Notes under the pieces: generated by a model
Told to the model about the DNA's origin: nothing
The model's input: the letters and a program-made list of their open reading frames with translations, nothing else
Database searches by the model: none
Shown here: one piece after another, positions 53,094 through 62,366 of the stretch
How positions within the stretch are numbered: the first letter of the stretch is position 1
How the letters are laid out: every line of letters begins with the position of its first letter
Origin: Novosphingobium sediminis
GTDB lineage: Bacteria > Pseudomonadota > Alphaproteobacteria > Sphingomonadales > Sphingomonadaceae
Reading direction: 5' to 3'
Assembly (NCBI RefSeq): GCF_007991615.1
Contig: NZ_BJYR01000013.1
Span: 1-64,000 of the forward strand
Length of the DNA: 64,000 nucleotides
Made by a program: the position numbers and the translations under genes

Positions 53094-53660
53094 ATGGATA
53101 TTCGCGTTTCGGGCCATCAGGTCGATACCGGCGCCGCCTTCGAAGCTCACGCGGAAGAACGTCTCTCCGCGATTGTGGACAAGTACTTCTCCCGTGCGCT
53201 GACTTCCCACGTCACGCTCGGCAAGGCGCCGCACGGCGGATTCCGCTGCGATATCGTCACCCATGTCGCGCAGGGTCTGATCCTCAAGGGCAGCGCGGTG
53301 GCGCAGGATGCCCACGTCGCGCTCGATCAGTCGGCGGAGAAGATCGACAAGCAGCTGCGCCGCTATAAGCGCCGGATCAATGCCCGGCAGGATCAGGCTG
53401 ATCATGCCCGGCGTGAAGAAGAAGCCGCTTACACCGTCTTCATGGTCGAAGAGACCGATACGGAGGAACCGGCCGACGCACCGCTCGTCATTGCGGAAAC
53501 GCGCGTCGACGTTCCCACTGCCAGCGTGTCTGATGCAGTGATGATGCTCGATCTGCGCAACACCAATGCGCTGCTGTTCAAGAACGCCGGCACCGGGGTG
53601 CACAACATGGTCTATCGCCGCGGCGATGGTTCGATCGGCTGGGTGGAACCGAGCAAGTAA
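53094..53660 (+). CDS. hpf: Ribosome hibernation promoting factor, long form
   Basis: 188 residues. The N-terminal domain (1-105) has MDIRVSGHQVDTGAAFEAHAE-type residues, and IDKQLRRYKRRINARQ forms the basic helix. The C-terminal long-form domain (about 130-188, with LDLRNTNALLFKNAGTGVHN and RRGDGSIGWVEP) mediates 100S dimerisation. It shuts down ribosomes in stationary phase. The SD GAAGGAGAG lies eight bases before the ATG. It is followed by a strong hairpin and then ptsN. Confidence 0.94.
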   Translation: MDIRVSGHQVDTGAAFEAHAEERLSAIVDKYFSRALTSHVTLGKAPHGGFRCDIVTHVAQGLILKGSAVAQDAHVALDQSAEKIDKQLRRYKRRINARQDQADHARREEEAAYTVFMVEETDTEEPADAPLVIAETRVDVPTASVSDAVMMLDLRNTNALLFKNAGTGVHNMVYRRGDGSIGWVEPSK

Positions 53661-53717
53661 CCGGAACGCCGGAATACTGTGGCCGTCTGATGCCGAGCAG
53701 AGGGATCAGTGACATGG

Positions 53718-53753
53718 CGAACGCGATTCGGTGCTTGCACCGCGTCGCGTTCG
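53718..53753. promoter_or_regulatory. Nested two-stage hairpin between hpf and ptsN
   Basis: CGAACGCGA (53718-53726) pairs with TCGCGTTCG (53745-53753). Inside, CGGTGC (53729-53734) pairs with GCACCG (53737-53742), leaving a two-by-two internal loop and a TT tip. This 15-bp two-part stem has no T run, so it may be a processing or attenuation element rather than a classical terminator. Confidence 0.6.
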
Positions 53754-53811
53754 GGCGCATGGGCCGCACCATATCAGGCGCGCAAGCGCATTTTCCGGCA
53801 TCACTGTTCCC

Positions 53812-54273
53812 ATGACCGCTCTTTTCTCGATCGATCTTCAGGCAGTGCGCGTTGTGCGTGCCGAAACCAAGACGCAGATCCTCGGCGCGCTCGCGGATTG
53901 CTTCGGCGAGGTCTACGGGCTTGACCGTTCGACCGTGCTTGAACGGATCGAGGAGCGTGAGACGCTCGGCAGCACCGGTTTCGGTCGTGGCGTCGCAATT
54001 CCTCATGCCCGGCTGGAAACGTTGGCACGCCCGGTGGCGGCCTTTTTCCGGTTGGAAAACCCTGTCGATTTCGCGTCATCAGACGGTATGCCCGTCGATT
54101 GCGTGTTCGGACTGCTCTCACCCGAGCAGGCGGGTGCAACGCATCTGCAGGCCCTTGCGGCGATTTCGCGCCTGATGCGCGATGAGCGGATGCACGAACG
54201 GCTGATTGCCGCGCCCGATGCCGATGCGATTTACGCCTTGCTCGTCAATGTCATCGACCGCGACGCTGCCTGA
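53812..54273 (+). CDS. ptsN: Nitrogen PTS EIIA protein
   Basis: 153 residues. The active-site His is H65 in GRGVAIPHARLE. FFRLENPVDFASSDGMPVDCVFGLLSPEQAGATHLQALAAISRLMRD-type helices and strands complete the EIIA-Ntr fold. It receives phosphate from NPr and regulates potassium and nitrogen functions. The ATG at 53812 is used; an earlier frame runs through the hairpin and lacks PTS features. Its place after hpf matches the usual order. Confidence 0.94.
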   Translation: MTALFSIDLQAVRVVRAETKTQILGALADCFGEVYGLDRSTVLERIEERETLGSTGFGRGVAIPHARLETLARPVAAFFRLENPVDFASSDGMPVDCVFGLLSPEQAGATHLQALAAISRLMRDERMHERLIAAPDADAIYALLVNVIDRDAA

Positions 54274-54492
54274 TCTTCCGGCAGGATCTGCCGATGTTTC
54301 TGGATTGACGATCACCATGGCACGCTGGTGTGCCAATCCCTCGGTACTGGTAGTCGGGCAGTCCCGTCCCCACTTCAAAGTCGTCGAAGAAAGCTTCTCC
54401 CGGGTTCATGTCGAGAAGCGGTTCGAGCCGTTGCTCCCGGCCGTCGGAGCGCACGGCCAGGCCCCGGATTTCATGGCGGACGTACCAATCAC
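54274..54492. other. 219-base stretch of unclear content between ptsN and DUF1491
   Basis: Two overlapping open readings exist on opposite strands, neither a convincing gene. On the minus strand, FFDDFEVG near 54380 is reminiscent of the start of MaoC-type hotdog dehydratases, but the reading ends without a full domain. On the plus strand a 59-residue reading begins MARWCANPSVLVVG and its stop overlaps the DUF1491 start by four bases. It could be a gene remnant or a small unknown gene. Confidence 0.3.
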
Positions 54493-54846
54493 ATGAGCGC
54501 AAATCGCCTTCCGGCCGCCATGGAGGCGACAGCGCTGATTCGGTTGGCGGAGTCGAATGGTGGGTTCGGCATGGTGCTTCACCGCGGCGAACCGGACAGC
54601 GGCACGATCCTGATTGTTATTCTGGATAATCAAGGTTTTGGCCAAACCACGGCGCAAGCATACGAACGGTTGCCCCGAGCGGATGGAACGCGAGGATGGA
54701 CCCTTTCCAAGGTTCAAGATACTGAAAACAAAGCGGAGTTCGAGTCTTATCTCGCGCGCCGTACAGCCCAGGACCGCGACGTATGGATAGTCGAGCTGAC
54801 CATCGCTGATGGCGAACAGTTCATCCGGAATCTGGAGACAACGTAA
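54493..54846 (+). CDS. DUF1491 family protein
   Basis: 117 residues matching the alphaproteobacterial DUF1491 family. MEATALIRLAESNGGFGMVL, LHRGEPDSGTILIVILDN, RLPRADGTRGWTLSKVQ and the ending DRDVWIVELTIADGEQFI show the typical beta-rich pattern with the conserved DxWxVEL strand. The ATG overlaps the stop of a small upstream reading. It lies before the SleB gene, an arrangement seen in sphingomonads. Function unknown. Confidence 0.82.
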   Translation: MSANRLPAAMEATALIRLAESNGGFGMVLHRGEPDSGTILIVILDNQGFGQTTAQAYERLPRADGTRGWTLSKVQDTENKAEFESYLARRTAQDRDVWIVELTIADGEQFIRNLETT

Positions 54847-54885
54847 GAACAAACCCGGACTTATGGGTTGACTTGCCGGTGCCAG

Positions 54886-54895
54886 CCCATATGGG
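54886..54895. promoter_or_regulatory. Perfect palindrome CCCATATGGG upstream of sleB-like gene
   Basis: A perfect 10-bp palindrome in the 226-base gap before the SleB-type gene. TTGACT (54868-54873) lies 16 bases before TATGGG (54890-54895), so the palindrome may cover a -10 region. The identical palindrome occurs upstream of the M48-like peptidase at 35145. Nothing else coding is seen in the gap. Confidence 0.4.
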
Positions 54896-55072
54896 GCGCC
54901 ACTCTATCATGCGTAGGCAGCGACGGGACGGCAAGAACGCCTTCCGCGCCAGCACGCAGACGGGGGGCAGACGCCAAAGCCTTCGAACGGTTTCCAGTCT
55001 TGCAGGAATGACCTGTAGTGATTGAACCGATCGCGCTTTGTGCCGACGTTCACCGCCCAATGACGAAGTTGC

Positions 55073-55723
55073 ATGAGCCGCCAGTTCCGCGTCGCCAGTG
55101 CTATGTGCATTGCCGCAAGTCTTGCTACCATCCTGCTGAGCACCGGTGGATCCGGCGCCAAAGCGCAGGATATTCAGATCCCGGTCGCTGAAGCACCCGG
55201 ATCTTCGGCGATTACCGTTGAACCCCGCCAGAGCGTGTTCCGGCCAGTCGAACAGCCCCTTCCCCAGCCCGAGCGGACTGAGCCTGATAGCGTGGATGCC
55301 TTGCCATCTGCTGCATCGCTCGCCGATCTCGTTGAGCGCACTCCGCTTCCCGCTTCAATTTCGCGCGAGATGGAATGCCTTGCAGGCGCAGTCTACTTCG
55401 AGGCGCGTAGCGAAACCTTGGCCGGCCAGCTTGCCGTGGGCCGCGTGATCGTTACCCGCGCCGCGTCAGGCCACTTCCCCAGCTCCTACTGCGGGGTGGT
55501 CTACCAGCCCTCGCAATTCTCGTTCGTCCACGCGAACGCCATGCCGTGGGTCGATCACGATAACGCCAAGTGGCGTCAGGCCGTCAAGATCGCGGTCATT
55601 GCCGATACCGGCGCATGGAAAAGCCCGGTGGAAGGCGCGATGTTCTTCCACGCAGCGCATATCGCGCCGTCGTGGGGCAAGATCCGCATGGCGCGGGTCG
55701 ACAATCACATCTTCTATCGCTGA
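55073..55723 (+). CDS. Exported cell-wall hydrolase (SleB family)
   Basis: 216 residues. A signal peptide (ending GAKAQ near 31) precedes a linker with prolines, then a SleB/Hydrolase_2 domain (about 100-216). EMECLAGAVYFEARSE holds the catalytic Glu, GQLAVGRVIVTRAASGHFP and CGVVYQPSQFSFVHANAMPW follow, and GAMFFHAAHIAPSWGKIRMARVDNHIFYR-type residues end the domain. It cleaves peptidoglycan glycan strands, probably in growth or division. It converges with the purH-linked hydrolase. Confidence 0.92.
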   Translation: MSRQFRVASAMCIAASLATILLSTGGSGAKAQDIQIPVAEAPGSSAITVEPRQSVFRPVEQPLPQPERTEPDSVDALPSAASLADLVERTPLPASISREMECLAGAVYFEARSETLAGQLAVGRVIVTRAASGHFPSSYCGVVYQPSQFSFVHANAMPWVDHDNAKWRQAVKIAVIADTGAWKSPVEGAMFFHAAHIAPSWGKIRMARVDNHIFYR

Positions 55724-55754
55724 CAACGCATGACAGCGCTCAGCGCCATGCGCT

Positions 55755-56513
55755 TCAGGCCATGGTTCGGAGCGCTGTCTGCAGTGCCGAGAAGTGCGAT
55801 TGCCCCTCCAGCAGGTGAAGCGCCTGAGCATTCGGCAATCGCTGCGCCAGTGATTTTGCCATTTCCGGCGGGGTCCAGTTGTCACAGCTTCCCTGCCAGA
55901 TGGTGACAGGGTGCGTGACTTGAGCGAGTAATTCGGCCCAAGGCAGGACATAGGCCTCGATCTCCGCCTTGTAGCTAGCGCGACCAGCAATGAGGCACGA
56001 CCGCAGGACTTCGCGATATGGCTGGGCGAAGTGCTTGTCTGCCTTCAGCGCACGGTCTTCGCCCTGCGCAGTGGCGAACAGCAAATGCGTGAGAAGCCCG
56101 GGCATCCAACGTGCACCGAGTGATTGGACCTTTACCAACGTCGCAAACAGACGTGGTTGCGTCATTGCGGCGCGAAAAATCGGGCCGCCAGCCATTGCCG
56201 CAAGATAATCGCCGGTCTCCAGCGGTCCAGCCGGTGAGACCAGATGCAAGGTCAGATCGGCGCGTGGGAGCCGGGCGGCGACTTGCAGCGCGACATGTGC
56301 GCCGGCTGAAAAGCCGACGAGGCGGACCGGCTCGCCATCCCCAAATGCGGTGACAAGCGAAGTCAGACGCAGGATGCGTGCCTCGGGGTCGAGAGGCAGT
56401 GCAGCCCGGTCAGGCGCCAACCATGATTGGACTGCTTCGCCGCCGAGCAGCACCAGTTCGGCCGGCGCGCCGGGATTGCCGTGGAAGTAAACGGTCTTCA
56501 CGGCACCAGGCAT
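55755..56513 (-). CDS. Alpha/beta hydrolase
   Basis: 252 residues. An oxyanion HGNPG appears near the N-terminus. The nucleophile elbow is [14 protein letters not shown] with S69, Asp lies in [14 protein letters not shown], and His lies in EGQSHFSAL. The triad is complete, so it is probably an esterase or thioesterase-type enzyme; substrate unknown. It is the fourth gene of the leftward rpe-heparinase-purH run, seven bases past purH. The ATG at 56513 is used. Confidence 0.85.
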   Translation of the reverse strand: MPGAVKTVYFHGNPGAPAELVLLGGEAVQSWLAPDRAALPLDPEARILRLTSLVTAFGDGEPVRLVGFSAGAHVALQVAARLPRADLTLHLVSPAGPLETGDYLAAMAGGPIFRAAMTQPRLFATLVKVQSLGARWMPGLLTHLLFATAQGEDRALKADKHFAQPYREVLRSCLIAGRASYKAEIEAYVLPWAELLAQVTHPVTIWQGSCDNWTPPEMAKSLAQRLPNAQALHLLEGQSHFSALQTALRTMA

Positions 56514-56520
56514 GCGGACC

Positions 56521-58113
56521 TCAGTGGCGGAAGTGGCGCATGCCTGTGAAGACCATGGCGAGACCGGCCGCATCTGCTGCCGCAATGACCTCATCATCCC
56601 GGATAGAGCCACCCGGCTGGATAACAGCCGTCGCACCTGCTTCCACGGCGGCGAGGAGACCATCGGCGAACGGGAAGAAGGCATCCGATGCAACTGCGGA
56701 CCCGACCGTGCGCGGCGCTGACCAGCCATAGGTCTCAGCAGCTTCTTGCGCCTTCACTGCGGCAATCCGCGCGCTGTCGCGGCGGTTCATCTGGCCCGCA
56801 CCAATCCCGGCCGTGACGCCTTCGCGCGCATAGACGATGGCGTTGGACTTGACGTGCTTGGCAACGGTCCAGGCAAAGCGGCAATCGGCCAGTTCCTGCT
56901 CGGTTGGCTGACGCTTGGTGACCACTTGCAGCATGTCATCCGTCAGCGCGCCGTTGTCGCGGTCCTGGACGAGCACGCCACCCGCGATGGGCACGGTGAT
57001 TAGCCCGCTGCGGTTTGCGGAGGGCATCTCATCAAGGACGAGCAAGCGAAGGTTCTTCTTGCGCGCGAAAGCGGTCAATGCGGCATCATCGGCACCGGGT
57101 GCCACGACGACCTCTGTGAAGATCTCGCAGATCGCTTCGGCAGTCGGACCATCGAGCGGTGTGTTGAGCGCAACGATCCCACCGAAAGCCGAAACCGAAT
57201 CGCAGGCGAGTGCGGCCTTCCAGGCTTCAAGCGGCGTTGCTGCAACCGCCACGCCGCACGGATTGGCGTGCTTGACAATCACGACGGCCGGCTTGTCCGT
57301 ACCGAACTCGGCGATCAGCTCCAGCGCCGCATTGGCGTCATTGTAATTGTTGTAGGACAGTTCCTTGCCCTGCAACTGGCGGGCCTGCGGCAGGCCCTTC
57401 ACGGCACTGCCTTGTGCCGGCACATAGAGCGCCGCGCTCTGGTGCGGATTCTCGCCATAACGCAGTGTCGAAACCAGCTTGCTGGCCGAAAGAAGCGTGT
57501 GCGGGAAGTGCTGCTGTTGGTCGGTCACCGCGAACCACTGCGCGATCGCTGCGTCGTACGCGGCGGTTGCCGCGAACGCCTTGGCTGCCATGGCCTTGCG
57601 GAAATCGAGACTGGTCGCGCCGCCGGTCGCTTCGAGGGCTTCGATCAGCACCCCATAGTCGGCAGGATCGGTCACGATGGTCACATAGTGGTGATTCTTG
57701 GCCGCCGAGCGCACCATCGAAGGGCCCCCGATGTCGATGTTCTCGATCACCTCCTCACGGCCTGCACCCTTGGCGACGGTTGCGGCGAAGGGGTAGAGAT
57801 TGACCACGACGAGGTCGATCGCGCCAATTTCATGCTCGGCCATGGAAGCAGCATGGGCTGGATCGTCGCGCACAGCGAGGAGACCGCCATGAACCTTGGG
57901 GTGCAGCGTCTTGACCCGGCCGTCCATCATTTCGGGGAAACCGGTCAGGTCCGAAATGTCGCGGACAGTCAGACCAGCGTCGCGCAGCGCTGCAGCGGTA
58001 CCGCCGGTCGAAACCAGCTCGACGCCATGGGCAGCGAGGGCTCGGCCGAGGTCGGCAAGGCCAGTCTTGTCGGACACTGAAAGCAGCGCCCGCCTGATCG
58101 TCACGTCGGTCAC
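56521..58113 (-). CDS. purH: Bifunctional AICAR formyltransferase/IMP cyclohydrolase
   Basis: 530 residues, normal length. The N-terminal cyclohydrolase domain has [35 protein letters not shown] and [15 protein letters not shown]. The C-terminal transformylase domain has [39 protein letters not shown] and ATGIG-type [16 protein letters not shown]. It performs the last two steps of IMP synthesis. It lies 15 bases past the heparinase-like gene on the same strand. Confidence 0.98.
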   Translation of the reverse strand: MTDVTIRRALLSVSDKTGLADLGRALAAHGVELVSTGGTAAALRDAGLTVRDISDLTGFPEMMDGRVKTLHPKVHGGLLAVRDDPAHAASMAEHEIGAIDLVVVNLYPFAATVAKGAGREEVIENIDIGGPSMVRSAAKNHHYVTIVTDPADYGVLIEALEATGGATSLDFRKAMAAKAFAATAAYDAAIAQWFAVTDQQQHFPHTLLSASKLVSTLRYGENPHQSAALYVPAQGSAVKGLPQARQLQGKELSYNNYNDANAALELIAEFGTDKPAVVIVKHANPCGVAVAATPLEAWKAALACDSVSAFGGIVALNTPLDGPTAEAICEIFTEVVVAPGADDAALTAFARKKNLRLLVLDEMPSANRSGLITVPIAGGVLVQDRDNGALTDDMLQVVTKRQPTEQELADCRFAWTVAKHVKSNAIVYAREGVTAGIGAGQMNRRDSARIAAVKAQEAAETYGWSAPRTVGSAVASDAFFPFADGLLAAVEAGATAVIQPGGSIRDDEVIAAADAAGLAMVFTGMRHFRH

Positions 58114-58128
58114 AATGGAAAATCCTGT

Positions 58129-60063
58129 CTAGCGCATTTTCTTGAGCAGCCACGAGAAGGACTCGCCGCTGCGCGGAATCTTGGCCGAAACCACCAGCTG
58201 CCGTGTGGCAAGTGGCCGACCCATGCCGTCCGACCAGAGGCTCTCTTCCAGCGTGACCGGATCGCGTCCGGAGCGGAACTGCCACAGGCTCCCGTCGGGC
58301 AGGGCCAGCGTGACGCCAAGGCCGTCACGCCCTTGGGCGAGCTCGATATGAGGGCCGAGGTGGAAACGCAAGGCTACGCCGATCATCCCCCGCTTGCCGC
58401 GGCGGCCAGTTGGCACGAGGAGATCTTCGCCGCGCAATTCGCTGCCATCATCGCGGATTATCAGGATGCGGCGATGAGTGAGACCGTAGCGGCTGACATA
58501 GCCATTGTGGCTAGCTTCGATGCGGGTGGCGCCGGCGCCCTCGCCGCTCAGAATTCGGCGGTCGACTTCGACCTCCGACACGCCGGGGCCAAGCTTCCCG
58601 TTGATGAGGACCGCGGTGGAATTGAAGTCATCGATCGCAAGGGTGGAATGCGCTGCTGTGGCGCGCAGCCCCTGAGCGAGCCGCAGGGGAATAAGGCCAC
58701 CGGCAAACGCGGCACCGCCGCAGTTGACGATCAACCGTTCACCGCCATGGCTGAGCTCGAACGCCAGCGTCGATGCGCAACCATCGCGTGCGTGGCGCGC
58801 GAGCGGTGGCGGCGCGGCATCAAACTGCAGCACGGATTTACCTGCGCTGACCCGTTGATACCCCCAGTGACGCGCATCGCGGAGCGGGCGGGTGCGTACG
58901 CCGCTCGCCTTGATCAGAGCGGCAATGCGGTCTGGAGATACCGCACCAGCGCCCTGCCATGAGCCAAGTCCGCCATCACCATGGAGCAAGGTCAGCAGCG
59001 GCGGAACCAACAGTTCGAGAATCGCATCGAGCTGGGGTGGCGGGGTGCTGCGCACAGCGGCGTAGCAGGCGCGGAGCTCGATCAGCAACTCGATCGCCTC
59101 GATCTGGCCGAGCGGGCTGCGGGAGAGCACGCCGCCATCATCGCTGACCAGACTGCCGAGCGCGCGAATCAGTCCGCTTTCGCCATAGAGACGGCGTGCG
59201 CGCCCTTCGGCGAGAAGTACGCCGGCGGCGGTGATCGCGGTCCAGCCTGCGACTTCGGCAAGAGTATCTTCGGCGCGGTTCACGTGGCGATCGAGCCAAC
59301 GCGCCGTTTCTTCGAAAGTCGTCAACACCCTCGCGCGCAGCTTGCGATCCTGGCTCGACAGCAGCAGCGGCGCATGGACCAGCCAAGACAACAAACGGTG
59401 CCCGGCATTGCCCACGGCCCACGCCGGACCGGCGCCTGGCCGAGGATTGGCAGCGAGCCATGCGGCAAAGATGCGTTCCGCCACCGGAGCGCACTGCGGC
59501 CGTGCTGCACAACTGGCGAGATCGCCAAGCCAGCCGAAGCCATGGACCAGCCGCTCGAATGGAGGAGAGAGGCGCGGACCGCTGAATTCGGTGTCGGCGA
59601 TAGGCAGCTTGACGCCATGAAGCAGGAAGTGCCCCGCCCGGAGCGCTGTGCCCGATGCAGGATCGCCATGCAGTGCGCTGGCAACAGTGGCAGTCAGCCG
59701 CGGGCGCGCGCGCTTGCGAAAGGGGTTGAGTGCTGAAGGCGGCAACCCGATCCCGTAGGCAAGGCGAATCAGCCGTTCGCCAGCACTGACCTGCGGAGGC
59801 GAAAAATCGGCGATCGCCAGGGCTCTACCGGGCTCGATCGGTGCGATGTCAGCATCGGCCGGGACGGCTTCAGCAGGAGACGCTGTGGCAATTGGCCTGC
59901 TCTTGGTCGGCGCGATCACGAGCGGTTCAGGCTCGGGGCCAAGCGGCAATGCTGGCCGCGCTACGGCGTCTTCGAGTACGGGTTCGACTACAGGACCTGC
60001 CGCCGGCCCGAGCGTTTTGCCCTCATGCGGGGCTTCGCGGGTTCCGGGGAAAAGGCGCGCCAT
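58129..60063 (-). CDS. Heparinase II/III family protein
   Basis: 644 residues. The sequence opens with a Pro/Ala-rich N-terminus (about 1-85). A helical toroid follows (about 90-330, with NPFRKRARPRL and GAGPAWAVGNAGHRLLSWL), then a beta-rich heparinase II/III domain (GGERLIVNCGGAAFAGGLIP, AAHSTLAIDDFNSTAVL, SEVEVDRRI). Members are polysaccharide lyases, but this alphaproteobacterial group next to purH and rpe has no known substrate. There is no clear signal peptide. It probably acts on exopolysaccharide or wall glycans. Confidence 0.88.
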   Translation of the reverse strand: MARLFPGTREAPHEGKTLGPAAGPVVEPVLEDAVARPALPLGPEPEPLVIAPTKSRPIATASPAEAVPADADIAPIEPGRALAIADFSPPQVSAGERLIRLAYGIGLPPSALNPFRKRARPRLTATVASALHGDPASGTALRAGHFLLHGVKLPIADTEFSGPRLSPPFERLVHGFGWLGDLASCAARPQCAPVAERIFAAWLAANPRPGAGPAWAVGNAGHRLLSWLVHAPLLLSSQDRKLRARVLTTFEETARWLDRHVNRAEDTLAEVAGWTAITAAGVLLAEGRARRLYGESGLIRALGSLVSDDGGVLSRSPLGQIEAIELLIELRACYAAVRSTPPPQLDAILELLVPPLLTLLHGDGGLGSWQGAGAVSPDRIAALIKASGVRTRPLRDARHWGYQRVSAGKSVLQFDAAPPPLARHARDGCASTLAFELSHGGERLIVNCGGAAFAGGLIPLRLAQGLRATAAHSTLAIDDFNSTAVLINGKLGPGVSEVEVDRRILSGEGAGATRIEASHNGYVSRYGLTHRRILIIRDDGSELRGEDLLVPTGRRGKRGMIGVALRFHLGPHIELAQGRDGLGVTLALPDGSLWQFRSGRDPVTLEESLWSDGMGRPLATRQLVVSAKIPRSGESFSWLLKKMR

Positions 60064-60067
60064 GATA

Positions 60068-60730
60068 TCAGTCAGTGCCCTTCAGCGCGGCAATATTGGC
60101 CGCATAGCACGAGGGGCCTCCCTTGAACGTGGCCGTGCCTGCGACCAGCACATCCGCGCCGGCATCGCTGCATTGCCGGGCGGTCACGACATCTATGCCG
60201 CCATCCACTTCGAGGTGAATCGGGTTGCCTGTCTTGTCGATCATCTTCCGCACGGCTTCGATCTTGCGGAGCTGGCTGGTGATGAAGCTCTGCCCGCCAA
60301 AGCCGGGGTTGACGCTCATCACGAGGACAAGATCGATCTCGTCGATCAGGTAATCCAGCGTCTTGGCCGGAGTACCCGGATTGAGTGCAACGCCAGCCTT
60401 CTTGCCCAGTGTGCGAATGGCCTGGACAGTGCGGTGGATATGCGGGCCGGCCTCAGGGTGAACAGTGATGATATCTGCACCGGCTGCGGCAAAGGCCTCA
60501 AGATAAGGATCGATCGGCGCGATCATCAGGTGCACGTCGAACGGCTTGGCGCTGTGGGGGCGCAGCGCCTTGACCACGCCGGGGCCGATCGTGATGTTTG
60601 GCACGAAGTGGCCGTCCATCACATCGACGTGGATCCAGTCTGCGCCGGCGGCGTCAATCGCCCGCACTTCGTCACCCAGCCGGGCAAAATCGGCGGAGAG
60701 AATCGAGGGGGAAATCAGCGGCGCAGCCAT
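60068..60730 (-). CDS. rpe: Ribulose-phosphate 3-epimerase
   Basis: 220 residues. [42 protein letters not shown] with the metal-binding His/Asp, [28 protein letters not shown] and [15 protein letters not shown] are all present. It interconverts ribulose-5-P and xylulose-5-P in the pentose phosphate pathway. The ATG at 60730 is used. It heads a four-gene run (rpe, heparinase-like, purH, hydrolase) with gaps of only 4-15 bases. Confidence 0.97.
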   Translation of the reverse strand: MAAPLISPSILSADFARLGDEVRAIDAAGADWIHVDVMDGHFVPNITIGPGVVKALRPHSAKPFDVHLMIAPIDPYLEAFAAAGADIITVHPEAGPHIHRTVQAIRTLGKKAGVALNPGTPAKTLDYLIDEIDLVLVMSVNPGFGGQSFITSQLRKIEAVRKMIDKTGNPIHLEVDGGIDVVTARQCSDAGADVLVAGTATFKGGPSCYAANIAALKGTD

Positions 60731-61031
60731 CACGAAAAACTCGCAAACAAGGATTGGCGGCAAGCGGCGCCTATGCGCCCGGCGACCATATCAAAAAGCG
60801 ATTACCGGTCGCGAATCGGCGTAACAAGCGTGGATACCTCCCTTTTCCACACGCATTATCCCTATTCGCGGCCGATTCGGCGCAAACACCGCTGGTGCGG
60901 ACCGAGTCCTATTGCGCTACGTGGTGAACATCGCAGCAAGGTTACCCTTGCCGAAAGGGGCAAAGCCTGCCTATTCCCCGGCCCTGACCGTGAGACCCCC
61001 TTCAGGGGTCAGCGAATTCGGGAAGAATATC
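60731..61031. promoter_or_regulatory. Divergent upstream region of rpe and the DUF2141 gene (301 bases)
   Basis: No gene is supported here. It must hold the promoters of the leftward rpe operon and of the rightward DUF2141 gene. GACCCC-CTTCA-GGGGTC (60994-61010) is a clear hairpin 22 bases before the DUF2141 ATG, and CTGACC at 60984 offers an alternative partner for its GGTCAG arm. Confidence 0.4.
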
Positions 61032-61523
61032 ATGATACTGCCGAAGTGGCGCACCGCCCTGGCACTGCTGCTGGGACTGATGATCGCGCCGCAGGGAACG
61101 CTGGTGCTGATGGCCCACGCCGCGCCCTCTTGCATCGGTCCCGCGAGCGAAACCTGGATTAACATCACGGTTGATCGAGTGCGCAACAGCAAGGGCCTCA
61201 TCACGGCGACGCTCTATCCGAACGACTCCAAGCGGTTCCTCGTCAAGAACGGCTCGCTCTATGTGGCAAGCACGCCGGCCACGGCGGGGCAGACCAGGTT
61301 CTGCCTGTTTGTGCCGCATCCAGGGACCTATGCGATCGCGATCTACCACGACGAGGATTCGTCCGGCACGATCAATCGCGGCGGACTGTTCGGCATTCCA
61401 AGCGAGGCTGTCGGTTTTTCCAACAATCCGACGATCTTCCTCGGTCCGCCGTCGCTCCGTTCCACTCTTGTGAAGGTGGAGCACCCGAACCAGTCGATAA
61501 CGATCAACGTGAAGAAGTTCTGA
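61032..61523 (+). CDS. Exported DUF2141 family protein
   Basis: 163 residues. A signal peptide (about 1-31, ending AHAAP) is followed by a beta-sandwich with NITVDRVRNSKGLITATLYP, GQTRFCLFVPHPGTYAIAIYHDEDSSGTIN-type and GLFGIPSEAVGFSNNP segments, which are the DUF2141 signatures. Two cysteines may form a disulfide. Function is unknown; the protein is periplasmic or surface exposed. It converges with the cytidylyltransferase gene. Confidence 0.88.
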   Translation: MILPKWRTALALLLGLMIAPQGTLVLMAHAAPSCIGPASETWINITVDRVRNSKGLITATLYPNDSKRFLVKNGSLYVASTPATAGQTRFCLFVPHPGTYAIAIYHDEDSSGTINRGGLFGIPSEAVGFSNNPTIFLGPPSLRSTLVKVEHPNQSITINVKKF

Positions 61524-61532
61524 TTCGATCAA

Positions 61533-62273
61533 TCAGGTTGGTGCGAATGCTGCCGTGAGGTGGCGGGGCGCAAGTTCTTCCGCGAGTGCGTGGGCACGCG
61601 GATCGTCGACGTCCATCCACCAGGCGCCGCCGACCTCGTAGGTCGCGGCGCGGCCGCGATCTGCCAGCCATTGCATGCCATCGGAAAGACTGCCGGACTT
61701 GCCCGCAGCAATCGCGGTCGCAATGGCTTCCGCGAGGCGCGGGGTTGCAAGGAAGGCGCCTGTATCGACCGCGTCCCAAACGGGAATCGTCTTGCCGATA
61801 GCGCTGATGAAGCCGTCCGCGTTCGTCTTGACCCAGGTCGCATCGTCCGGATCGACCAGCGGGCTTGTGGTGTCGAGATCTATGGCGAGCGTGACATCGC
61901 GCGTCTCACTCCCGACCTTCAGCAAGGCGGCGAGAATGTCGCTGTCGAACATGTGATCGGCCATCATCAGCAGGTAATCGCCGGCGCAGCGTGAAGCTCC
62001 GGCCATGACGGAGTAACCGTTCGGCTTGCTCCAGTCGGCTACGCGGACGGGCTCTATGGCCACGTTCACGCGCTGGGAAAGATCAGCAAGGAATGCCTCG
62101 ACCGCATCGGCCCGGTGCCCGGTGACCACCACCACCCGTGTCACGCCAGCTGCCGCCGCCTGACGGATTCCGATCTCGATCAGCGGCACCCCGCAGACCG
62201 GGGTGAGCGGCTTTGATGGCGATAGCGACGCCAACCGGCTGCCATAGCCGGCAGCAATGATCACGGCATCCAT
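61533..62273 (-). CDS. Inositol-1-phosphate cytidylyltransferase-like enzyme
   Basis: 246 residues. The nucleotidyltransferase N-terminus is AVIIAAGYGSRLASLSPSKPLTPVCG-type with the catalytic Lys. Features shared with Archaeoglobus IPCT are KPNGYSVM, MMADHMF (metal Asp), VDTGAF and GAWWMDVDD. IPCT makes CDP-inositol from CTP and inositol-1-phosphate. The next gene upstream is inositol-3-phosphate synthase, which makes the substrate. The match is by motif only, so another sugar-phosphate nucleotidyltransferase remains possible. Confidence 0.75.
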   Translation of the reverse strand: MDAVIIAAGYGSRLASLSPSKPLTPVCGVPLIEIGIRQAAAAGVTRVVVVTGHRADAVEAFLADLSQRVNVAIEPVRVADWSKPNGYSVMAGASRCAGDYLLMMADHMFDSDILAALLKVGSETRDVTLAIDLDTTSPLVDPDDATWVKTNADGFISAIGKTIPVWDAVDTGAFLATPRLAEAIATAIAAGKSGSLSDGMQWLADRGRAATYEVGGAWWMDVDDPRAHALAEELAPRHLTAAFAPT

Positions 62274-62313
62274 AGGGTATTCCTATCTCCTGGGCCGGGT
62301 CCTGTAACACAGA

Positions 62314-62343
62314 CGGCGCCGATCCCGCTAAGGACCGGCGCCG
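62314..62343. repeat. Hairpin between the two inositol genes
   Basis: CGGCGCCG (62314-62321) pairs with CGGCGCCG (62336-62343), each self-complementary. TCC/GGA next to them extends the stem across one mismatch. It lies between the synthase stop and the cytidylyltransferase start and could tune downstream expression. No T run. Confidence 0.45.
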
Positions 62344-62366
62344 CCAGTGTTGTTTGCGTCGAACGC

